DNA of 7,228 nt from Natrinema soli (GTDB lineage Archaea; Halobacteriota; Halobacteria; Halobacteriales; Natrialbaceae), in assembly GCF_028618695.1 (NCBI RefSeq), contig NZ_JAQIVI010000148.1, positions 1 through 7,228 of the forward strand, in the 5' to 3' direction. The notes below the pieces were generated by a model that made no database searches, was not told the origin of the DNA, and saw nothing but the letters and a program-made list of their open reading frames with translations. Shown here one piece after another: positions 1 to 5,240 of this stretch (the stretch's first letter is position 1; every line of letters begins with the position of its first letter). Both the position numbers and the translations under genes were made by a program.

Positions 1-688
1 CGGGGTCGCGGGTCGCGGCGGCCCAGCCGCGCGCGGTCGCCCGCAGGAACGACCGAATCGCATCCGGGTTTTCGTCCGCGAACTCGGGGCCGGTGACGAG
101 TGTCATCCCGTAGATATCCAGATAGTCGCCGATCGGGAGTTCGTCGGCCGTCCGATCGTGTTCTCGGCCGATCTCGATCCCGTTCGTGACCACGCCGACC
201 GCCGCGTCGACCGTCCCGTCGATCACCTTGTGCTGGACGCGGTGATGCGTGTGCGGGTCGACGTCGAGGAGGTCGACCTCGTCGCGGATGTCCGCGTTCT
301 CGAGCAGTTGGGCGGTCAGGATCCGCGTCTTCGTGGCGGAGGGCGCGACGGTTCGGCCCGCGAGCTGTTCGGGTTCGGAGAGTTCCTCGCCGAAGACATC
401 CCGCAGGGTGTAGACCGCCGCCGGCGTCTTCTGGGTCACCGCCGCGACTGCAAGCGGCTCGAGACCTTCGCTCTGTTTCGCCAACACGGCGCTCGCACCG
501 GCGAGCGCGATATCGCTATCGCCGCGCGCGGCCCGTTCGGCCGCGAACGGCGAGCCGTGGCCCTCGACGAACTCGACCTCGAGGCCCTCCGCCTCGTAGA
601 ACCCGTCCTCGCGGGCGAGGAAGTACGGCGACTGGAAGCCGTTGGGTTCCCAGTTGAGTTGGAACGAGACCGATCGGGATTCGGTCAC
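1..688 (-). CDS. NMT1/THI5-like substrate-binding-fold protein (partial, C-terminus cut)
   Basis: This is a GTG-started gene read leftward and truncated by the window edge after 229 codons. The start is set by a 4-base GTGA overlap with the stop of the preceding gene and by a GAGGTG ribosome-binding site at 699-694, five bases upstream. The first residues (TESRSVSFQLNWEPNGF) go straight into the first strand of the fold, followed by SPYFLAREDGFYEAEGLEVEF, the N-terminal signature of NMT1/SsuA/ThiY-type binding proteins. Later GDSDIALAG and LAGRTVAPS match the lobe-1 and hinge regions of that superfamily. Family members bind sulfonates, nitrate or pyrimidine precursors for ABC import, or act as cytosolic enzymes of thiamine synthesis. 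There is no signal peptide, lipobox or Tat motif, so the product as read is cytoplasmic. It is translationally coupled to the gene before it. I am sure of the fold but not of the ligand. Confidence 0.85.
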   Translation of the reverse strand, partial: MTESRSVSFQLNWEPNGFQSPYFLAREDGFYEAEGLEVEFVEGHGSPFAAERAARGDSDIALAGASAVLAKQSEGLEPLAVAAVTQKTPAAVYTLRDVFGEELSEPEQLAGRTVAPSATKTRILTAQLLENADIRDEVDLLDVDPHTHHRVQHKVIDGTVDAAVGVVTNGIEIGREHDRTADELPIGDYLDIYGMTLVTGPEFADENPDAIRSFLRATARGWAAATRDP

Positions 689-1695
689 GCTTCCACCTCG
701 AGGTCCGGCCGGAACAGCCCGTCGGGGAGTTCGTCGATACCGAGGGCGTCCGTGCCGGCGACGGTTTTGAGGTGCTCGAACAGTCGCTCCATTCCCTCGA
801 CGGTGGTCTCGTCCCAGTCGGCGACGACCATTTCGCGCCACCGGTCGCGGACGGCGCGGACGACCGCGGGGTCGTCCTCGTACATGAGTTGCGCGCCGAT
901 CTCCGCCCAGAGTTCGTCGTCGCGCTGGAGCCGTTCGACGGCATCCCGATAGGCCCCCTGAAACCCGCGGACGGCACCGGGGTAGGTATCCAGGTACGAT
1001 TCGCTCGTCAGGAACGTCGAGACGGGGATCGGGGTGTCGCCGTCGGTGTCGGCGAGGCGGCCTACCAACCGCGACATCGGGAGGACCTCGCGATAGGCTC
1101 CGGTCTCGACGATCTCCGGAACGATCTGCCAGAACTGGAGGATCGCGTCGACTTCACCCTCCTCGAGCAGCCGAGTGAGTCCGACCTTCGAGCCGGCTTC
1201 GATCGGCGTCGCCGTCTCGTCCGGATCGAGGCCGTGGAACTCTCGACAGGCCGCCCGGACGAGGATCCAGTTCTTGTCGAGGCGTCTGACGACGCCGATC
1301 CGGTGGCCCGACAGGTCCTCGAGCCCCTCGATCGGCGAGTCGGTCGGCGCGACGAGTCCGCCGACGGTCCGTCCGTAGGGGTGGAAGGCGACGATCGGCG
1401 CGCCGTCGGCGCGCTCGCGGGCCGTCGAGATGTAGTCGATGTCGATCAGGTCGGCGTCGCCCTCCTGAAGCTTCGCCTCGACGGTCTCGAGGCCATCGTC
1501 GAGTTCGTCGGAGACGAGTTGCAAGTCGAGGTGGAAGTCGTGGTCGTGGTCGTAGCCGAACCGTTTGATCGTGTAGAGCAGGTACCGCGGACTGCCGTTG
1601 TGTTCGAACCGCGCCCGTAGAACGGGACGGTCACCGGGGTCGCCCTGAAACTCGTCGATCGCGGCCTGTTGTGAACTGATGTCGATGTCGGTCAT
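685..1695 (-). CDS. NMT1-like substrate-binding-fold protein, no signal peptide
   Basis: The product has 336 residues and is the middle gene of the leftward trio. It starts with ATG at 1695, 43 bases after the preceding stop, with no clear Shine-Dalgarno sequence. The order of elements fits a type-2 periplasmic-binding fold: a first strand near residues 26-42 (VLRARFEHNGSPRYLLYT), the conserved hinge LSGHRIGVVRRLDKNW at 128-143, and GEVDAILQFWQIVPEI at about 170-185, where this family has its 'GxvDA' segment. The 20-25 residues before the first strand are hydrophilic (MTDIDISSQQAAIDEF), so there is no signal sequence or lipobox. An odd His/Asp cluster (HDHDFH, residues 50-55) replaces the usual 'GYFxxEGLDV' loop and could bind a metal, though this is inference. 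It overlaps the next gene by four bases, so the two are probably co-translated. It could be a transporter-linked binding protein or a cytosolic enzyme of the same fold. The ligand is unknown. Confidence 0.85.
   Translation of the reverse strand: MTDIDISSQQAAIDEFQGDPGDRPVLRARFEHNGSPRYLLYTIKRFGYDHDHDFHLDLQLVSDELDDGLETVEAKLQEGDADLIDIDYISTARERADGAPIVAFHPYGRTVGGLVAPTDSPIEGLEDLSGHRIGVVRRLDKNWILVRAACREFHGLDPDETATPIEAGSKVGLTRLLEEGEVDAILQFWQIVPEIVETGAYREVLPMSRLVGRLADTDGDTPIPVSTFLTSESYLDTYPGAVRGFQGAYRDAVERLQRDDELWAEIGAQLMYEDDPAVVRAVRDRWREMVVADWDETTVEGMERLFEHLKTVAGTDALGIDELPDGLFRPDLEVEA
694..699 (-). promoter_or_regulatory. Ribosome-binding site GAGGTG deciding the GTG start at 688
   Basis: GAGGTG lies inside the last codons of the upstream gene, five bases before GTG. 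It matches the archaeal anti-Shine-Dalgarno core and supports translation of the overlapping gene from a non-ATG start. Confidence 0.6.
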
Positions 1696-1738
1696 GGGTG
1701 GGTCGTGAGTGTGGTGTTTCCGGGATTGTTAGAACCGA

Positions 1739-2632
1739 TCACAGCGGCGCGACGATGTCGTCGATCGCCGCGTCCTCGTCGATCAGCCCGCGCTCTTGCA
1801 TCCACTCGAGGTGGCCGTCGAGTTCCGCGCGGTCGGCGGGCTCGGGGACCTCGTACTGGGGCACCGCGATCTCCTCGCGAACGTCGTCCACGTCGACGTC
1901 GTCGAACAGGTCGGGCGCCATCGCGGCGTCGGACTCGAGCATCTCGAGGTACGTGCCGCGGAACGCGTCGGGATCGGCGTTGATGTCCTCGACCGCGCGG
2001 CCGTAGGCGCGCAGGAAGGCCTCGAGCAGCTCCTGATCGATCTCGTCGCTTCCGACGATTCCCATGTGGTTGTCGTACTCGAGGAGTCGCCGGAAACCGA
2101 GGTGGTCGGCGAGCGTGCTGTGCGGATCGATCAGCGTGACGGCGTCGACGCTCCCCTCGCGGAGGGCCCGCAGCCGGTCGGTGGGCATCCCGCAGCCGAC
2201 GAGGTCGACTTCGTCGGCGGGAACGTGCTCCTCGAGGGCCTTTCGTGCGGTGTATTCCTGGCCGGTCCGGCGGTTGACGCCGACCGGGATGTCGGCGAGA
2301 TCGGCCGGCGTCTCGATATCCGAGTCGGGACGGGTGAACACCGTATACGGGAGGTTCGCGAAGGTTCCGTTCGCGACGATGCGGCCGTCGTCCATCGACC
2401 ACGTCCGGCGGATGCTCTCCCACTTACAGATGGGGTAGAGATCCACATCGTAGTCGCCCGTCAGCGTCTCCTCCGCGGGGATGTACTTGACCTCGACGTC
2501 GCGTCGATCGCGTTCGATCAGATCCACTGAGAGCCCTTCGTCGCGGAAGTATCCCCGTTCGGTCGCCACCCGCTGTGGCAACATAAACGAGAACGGGAGG
2601 TGGAACAGTCGAACCGGCTGTTGTGTTAACAT
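1739..2632 (-). CDS. NMT1/ABC substrate-binding-like protein, no signal peptide
   Basis: This is the first gene of the leftward trio, with 297 residues. I place the start at ATG 2632, which has GGAG at 2642-2639 six bases upstream. An in-frame GTG at 2644 would add only MECR. The N-terminus (MLTQQPVRLFHLPFSFMLPQ) enters the fold at once, followed by RVATERGYFRDEGLSVDLIE, the recognisable 'GYFxxEGLxVxL' motif of NitT/TauT-type binding proteins. Residues 106-120 (DIETPADLADIPVGV) are the hinge signature and 159-170 (REGSVDAVTLID) the 'GxvDA' segment. The short run FHLPFSFML is too short and lacks the charge and cleavage pattern of a signal peptide. Known relatives with this fold include ABC binding proteins and cytosolic decarboxylases or synthases such as 4,5-dihydroxyphthalate decarboxylase and Thi5. 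I cannot choose between these roles. It diverges from the cupin/VOC pair over a short control region. Confidence 0.85.
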   Translation of the reverse strand: MLTQQPVRLFHLPFSFMLPQRVATERGYFRDEGLSVDLIERDRRDVEVKYIPAEETLTGDYDVDLYPICKWESIRRTWSMDDGRIVANGTFANLPYTVFTRPDSDIETPADLADIPVGVNRRTGQEYTARKALEEHVPADEVDLVGCGMPTDRLRALREGSVDAVTLIDPHSTLADHLGFRRLLEYDNHMGIVGSDEIDQELLEAFLRAYGRAVEDINADPDAFRGTYLEMLESDAAMAPDLFDDVDVDDVREEIAVPQYEVPEPADRAELDGHLEWMQERGLIDEDAAIDDIVAPL

Positions 2633-2659
2633 ACGGCACTCCACATCACAAAGGCCCTA

Positions 2660-2680
2660 AAACGTTTCTACGATACGTTT
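2660..2680. promoter_or_regulatory. Candidate operator: inverted repeat AAACGT-N9-ACGTTT
   Basis: AAACGT (2660-2665) is repeated in inverted form as ACGTTT (2675-2680), and ACGTTT also occurs directly at 2662-2667. The right half-site runs into the TATA box, so a bound dimer would cover the TFB-recognition element of both divergent promoters. The symmetry is seen in the sequence. The operator role is inference, and A/T-rich promoter DNA produces such symmetry fairly easily. Confidence 0.35.
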
Positions 2681-2686
2681 ATAAGC
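2677..2686. promoter_or_regulatory. TATA box of the divergent promoter (TTTATAA, self-complementary core)
   Basis: TTTATAA sits in the only A/T-rich patch between the leftward trio and the cupin. On the plus strand an archaeal start about 25-28 bases downstream would fall near 2707, giving a leader of only a few bases before ATG 2715. The core TTATAA is palindromic, and read on the minus strand it would start transcription near 2655, about 22 bases before ATG 2632 with its GGAG site. One box could therefore serve both directions. A weaker TTTTAG (2661-2656) is an alternative for the minus strand. Confidence 0.6.
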
Positions 2687-2714
2687 CAGAGCGTGGGTGG
2701 TGTTGACTGTATCC

Positions 2715-3077
2715 ATGGACAGACTATCGACGGCCCACGCCGACTTCGAGGAGGTCGCCGACGGCGTCCACCTCGCCGACCTCCCCGCGGGAAATCGGGC
2801 GAGCATGGTCTATTGGCGGATCGAATCGGGAGCGACGTTGCCGACGCATACGCATGCGAACGAACAGATCGGATACGTCCTCGAGGGGGAACTCACCGCG
2901 ATCGTCGAGAGCGAAGCGTACGCGCTCACGGCCGGCGACGCGTACCTGTTCCACAGCAACGAGCGTCACGGCGCGGAAAACCGGAGCGATGAGGACGCGA
3001 TCGGTCTCGGGGTCCTCGCACCACCGCGAGAGGAACCCGACTGGCGACGGACGGCGTCGGCGGTCGAGCAGGACTGA
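2715..3077 (+). CDS. Small single-domain cupin protein
   Basis: This is a 120-residue single cupin barrel. I choose ATG 2715 over the in-frame GTG at 2697 because the TATA box at 2678-2684 predicts transcription starting downstream of 2697, close to 2715. Cupin motif 1 is clear at residues 39-58: G, then HTH at 45-47, then NEQIGYVLEG. Motif 2 is at 74-89: GDAYLFHSNERHGAEN. The likely metal ligands are His45, His47, Glu50 or Gln51, and His85. The usual ligand glutamate position is the 'EQ' variant. The tail LAPPREEPDW is common among haloarchaeal and proteobacterial cupins of this size. Members are dioxygenases, isomerases or simple sensory binding domains, and motif evidence cannot separate these. 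The VOC gene follows after 32 bases on the same strand, so the two are probably one transcript. No signal peptide is present. Confidence 0.9.
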   Translation: MDRLSTAHADFEEVADGVHLADLPAGNRASMVYWRIESGATLPTHTHANEQIGYVLEGELTAIVESEAYALTAGDAYLFHSNERHGAENRSDEDAIGLGVLAPPREEPDWRRTASAVEQD

Positions 3078-3109
3078 CATCACGACCGGTATATCGAGGA
3101 CAATTACAC

Positions 3110-3538
3110 ATGGACGCCGTTGATCACATCAACGTCGATGTCGACACGCTCGAGCCCTGTTACGAGTTCTACCGCGACACCCTCGATCTCGAGCTGGTCA
3201 GACCGCCAGCGGACTTCCGGGGCGCGCACGCGATGTTTCGGGCCGGCGAGACGGTCGTGACGCTGGCCGAAACCGGCCGCGCCGAGAACTGGGACGAGCG
3301 CGGGCTCGATCACCCGCTCGACAAGGCCCACCTCGCGTTCGCGACCGACCGCGAACCCTACGAGGCCCTGCTGAACGACCTCGAGGGACAGTTCCCGAAG
3401 CAAGGTCCGTACGATTGGGGGGAGTTCGAGGGATTCTACTTCCTCGATCCGGACGGCAACCTCCTCGAGGTCGTCACATACGATTCACCCGAGGGCGAAC
3501 GAACGCGACAGCTACTGACTCACGACGACGTGGGATAA
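3110..3538 (+). CDS. VOC superfamily (glyoxalase/dioxygenase fold) protein
   Basis: The product has 142 residues and starts with ATG at 3110 behind GAGGA (3096-3100). It is a vicinal-oxygen-chelate domain with two beta-alpha-beta-beta-beta modules. MDAVDHINVDVDTLEPCYEFYRD opens module one and DKAHLAFATDREPYEALLND opens module two. FEGFYFLDPDGNLLEVVTY near the end is the classic closing strand. The expected metal ligands are visible: His6, His74 and Glu120. Known members are glyoxalase I, extradiol dioxygenases, fosfomycin-modifying enzymes and methylmalonyl-CoA epimerase, and I see nothing that fixes the substrate. The acidic surface (many Asp/Glu, few Lys) fits a haloarchaeal cytosol. It is co-directional with the cupin 32 bases upstream and ends shortly before a hairpin. 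Fold confidence is high; the reaction is unknown. Confidence 0.92.
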   Translation: MDAVDHINVDVDTLEPCYEFYRDTLDLELVRPPADFRGAHAMFRAGETVVTLAETGRAENWDERGLDHPLDKAHLAFATDREPYEALLNDLEGQFPKQGPYDWGEFEGFYFLDPDGNLLEVVTYDSPEGERTRQLLTHDDVG

Positions 3539-3550
3539 CGAGTCCGCGGT

Positions 3551-3582
3551 GGGGTACCGAGTACTGGAGTAACGAGTACCCC
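3551..3582. terminator. Candidate bidirectional terminator hairpin in the convergent junction
   Basis: GGGGTAC (3551-3557) pairs with GTACCCC (3576-3582) in a 7-bp stem with an 18-base loop, 13 bases past the VOC stop and 51 bases past the end of the oppositely read LWR-salt gene. The loop and right arm repeat CGAGTAC directly (3558-3564 and 3573-3579). There is no U-run, so termination function is inference from position. Confidence 0.35.
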
Positions 3583-3633
3583 GGACCCTCGAATCTCGAG
3601 CGCCGGACGGAACGCGGTCAACTCGCAGCGCGA

Positions 3634-4026
3634 TCACGACGCGTCCGTCACTCGAACGCTCGACCCCAGATACTTCGACAGTACCTCCGAAACGTCGTCG
3701 GCGTTGAACGCCTCGAGGTCGGCCGCGATCTCCGATTTCAACGCGTCGAGGTACGCCTCGTCCGCCTGGAGTTCGCGGAAGTCGATGTCCTCGACGGTCC
3801 GCTCGGGGACGCCGAGCCACTCCGCGGCGAGCCGGCGGCCGTAGTCCTCGTCGGACACCTCGCCGCGCCACAGCGTATCGCGGAAGAACAGCCAGCCCTC
3901 GGTACCCGGCTCCGGAGCCCCGCGAAAGAGCGTGACCGTCGTCTCGGCGCTGCTCGGCTCGAGGGAGACGTCCTCCTCGGCGGGCTCGAGCCGGATACGA
4001 GCGCGGAAGACGTAGCGAGCGTCCAT
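3634..4026 (-). CDS. LWR-salt family protein (haloarchaeal)
   Basis: This is a 130-residue acidic protein with ATG at 4026, 20 bases after the stop of the pterin dehydratase gene, so it is probably the second gene of that transcript. The core FFRDTLWRGEVSDEDYG (about residues 47-63) contains the near-invariant Leu-Trp-Arg for which the haloarchaeal 'LWR-salt' family is named. I recall the family from annotation, and no biochemical function is known to me. The N-terminal part (YVFRARIRLEP... TVTLFRG) alternates like a beta-sheet. The C-terminal half (EAYLDALKSEIAADLEAFNADDVSEVLSKYLGSSVRV) looks helical. There is no signal peptide or membrane segment. The protein ends with VRVTDAS at TGA 3636-3634. 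Confidence 0.85.
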   Translation of the reverse strand: MDARYVFRARIRLEPAEEDVSLEPSSAETTVTLFRGAPEPGTEGWLFFRDTLWRGEVSDEDYGRRLAAEWLGVPERTVEDIDFRELQADEAYLDALKSEIAADLEAFNADDVSEVLSKYLGSSVRVTDAS

Positions 4027-4046
4027 TGTGGTCAGTTGCTGCGATT

Positions 4047-4328
4047 TCAGGCGCCGCGTTCGGACTCGATCAGGTCGGCCATCTCGATGTCGTCTTCGGT
4101 GATGCCGCCCTCCTCGTGGGAGGTCAACCGGATTTCGACGCCCGAGTAGCGGATGATGATTTCGGGGTGGTGAAACTGCGCTTCGGCGATCTCGCCGACC
4201 ATCTGGGCGAAGTTGACGCCGCGAAGGTAATCGTCGAACTCGTAGACCCGAACGATTTCGTCGTCTTCGCGTTCCCAGTGATCGGGGAGCTCCGTCTCGA
4301 TCTCCTCGTCGGAAAGCAGGTCAGCCAT
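4047..4328 (-). CDS. Pterin-4a-carbinolamine dehydratase
   Basis: The 93-residue product matches the usual compact length of the PCD/DCoH family. This enzyme dehydrates 4a-hydroxytetrahydropterin made by aromatic amino acid hydroxylases. The catalytic signature is intact: EAQFHHPEIIIRYSGVEI (residues 49-66) with His53, His54 and Pro55, then LTSHEEGGITEDDIEMA (68-84) with His71 and the following acidic residues. The start is ATG 4328. An in-frame GTG at 4349 would add MASVRHH, but TTATTTG at 4357-4351 lies 26 bases before ATG 4328, exactly as expected for a leaderless transcript, and would leave no room for the longer form. The LWR-salt gene follows after 20 bases. No hydroxylase gene is in the window, so the pterin substrate in this cell is uncertain. 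Confidence 0.93.
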   Translation of the reverse strand: MADLLSDEEIETELPDHWEREDDEIVRVYEFDDYLRGVNFAQMVGEIAEAQFHHPEIIIRYSGVEIRLTSHEEGGITEDDIEMADLIESERGA

Positions 4329-4350
4329 GTGGTGCCGAACGGAAGCCACC

Positions 4351-4357
4351 CAAATAA
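4351..4357 (-). promoter_or_regulatory. TATA box (TTATTTG) for the PCD/LWR-salt transcript
   Basis: On the minus strand TTATTTG is centred 26 bases upstream of ATG 4328. This is the spacing of an archaeal TATA box from the transcription start of a leaderless message, and it supports the shorter start of the dehydratase. Confidence 0.55.
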
Positions 4358-4433
4358 CGATTGTGCCGTGCTCCCATTCGGCCGCCGACTCGCGATCCCA
4401 GGCCGTGACGGCCGATCGACGGTCGCCCGACGA

Positions 4434-5093
4434 TCACTCGAACTGTGACTCCTTACCCGCGGGCTGGAGTTCGGCGTCGACCAGCGTCTCGTAGGCCCGA
4501 CGGAACCGCTCGGAGAGCGCCTGGTGTGAGATCCCCAGCTCCTCGGCTAACTCCTCCATCGACACGCCGCGCGGGATCTCGAAGTAGCCGTATTCGAGTG
4601 CGGCCTCGAGCGCTTCCTGTTGCTCGGGCGTCAACCGGGTCTCGTGGCTGTCGGCGTCGGTCACGTCGGTCACGCGCCGGAGATCGGCGCTGATTCCGCG
4701 GCCGACCAGCCGTTCGTAGGCCTCGGTGAGCAGGTCGCGGTCGCGGTATCGAACCGTCACCTGCCACCAGCCGTCGGTCGCCCGCGCCTCGAGCAGCGAG
4801 CCGCCGTCGATAAGCAGCTCGTTCCAGAGGAATTCAGTCCCCGTTTCCTCGGCGAAGGTCACGTCGTACAGCAGCCGCGAGTCCGTCTCGACGAGGAGTT
4901 CGGCGACCTCGACCGATGGATCGGCCGCGAACGCGTCGTCGGCCGTCTCTCGATCGACCCCGGCGACCCACAGCGACGGACGCGTCTTCGACACCGAGGA
5001 CTCGAGTTCGAACGTGGCCGCCGGCGCGCGCTCGAAGGCAGTTGCCAACGCCGTTTCCGCCGCCGGCAGTCGAAGGTCGGCTATCGTCGACAT
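4434..5093 (-). CDS. Bat-like HTH-10 transcription regulator
   Basis: The product has 219 residues. The C-terminal domain (residues 154-206) begins LTPEQQEALEAALEYGYFEIPR and continues with SMEELAEELGISHQALSERFRRA, the HTH_10 domain of the bacterio-opsin activator (Bat) family, which is abundant in haloarchaea. The N-terminal 150 residues (FELESSVSKTRPSLWVAGVDRET, LYDVTFAEETGTEFLWNELL, WWQVTVRYRDRDLLTEAYERL) resemble the Bat-associated sensing domain found next to this HTH, without PAS or GAF domains. No membrane segment is visible, so it is a cytosolic DNA-binding protein. The regulated gene is unknown; the neighbouring PCD operon, the cupin/trio region or distant genes are all possible. The ATG at 5093 has a TATA-like TTTTTAC centred 27 bases upstream, pointing to a leaderless message. 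The gene runs in the same direction as PCD but 105 bases separate them, with a separate promoter for PCD. Confidence 0.9.
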   Translation of the reverse strand: MSTIADLRLPAAETALATAFERAPAATFELESSVSKTRPSLWVAGVDRETADDAFAADPSVEVAELLVETDSRLLYDVTFAEETGTEFLWNELLIDGGSLLEARATDGWWQVTVRYRDRDLLTEAYERLVGRGISADLRRVTDVTDADSHETRLTPEQQEALEAALEYGYFEIPRGVSMEELAEELGISHQALSERFRRAYETLVDAELQPAGKESQFE

Positions 5094-5116
5094 CGGGCTT
5101 CGTACATCGCCGCCGC

Positions 5117-5123
5117 GTAAAAA
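5117..5123 (-). promoter_or_regulatory. TATA-like box (TTTTTAC) for the Bat-like regulator
   Basis: TTTTTAC on the minus strand is centred 27 bases upstream of ATG 5093, in otherwise G+C-rich DNA. This matches leaderless haloarchaeal promoter spacing. Confidence 0.5.
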
Positions 5124-5240
5124 CTGCTGTTGTGGTGCGATTGACTGTCCGACTCGGTGATACCGATCCGTGGAAGCGGTGACTCGAGTCGAAACCGTGT
5201 TCAGCCCGATCGATCCACGCGATACTCCGGACTGGGGAGC

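Noticed and set aside
158..952. A long plus-strand frame opposite the binding-fold genes, with similar long frames opposite 772-1620 and 1796-2530
   Set aside because: These are antisense frames produced by high G+C. The minus-strand frames carry the recognisable family motifs, start signals and the GTGA overlap.
2632..2632. Assigning the leftward trio as ThiY/Thi5 thiamine-precursor proteins
   Set aside because: The fold is shared, but I do not see the Cys-rich CCCFC motif of Thi5, a thiamine gene or a TPP riboswitch in the window.
2697..2714. Longer cupin start at GTG 2697 (adds six residues)
   Set aside because: The TATA box at 2678-2684 would place the transcription start downstream of 2697.
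4401..4413. Palindrome GGCCGTGACGGCC between the Bat-like gene and PCD
   Set aside because: With a one-base centre it is a weak hairpin (at best 5 bp with a 3-base loop), with no T-run and no symmetry with the PCD promoter. It could be chance in G+C-rich DNA.
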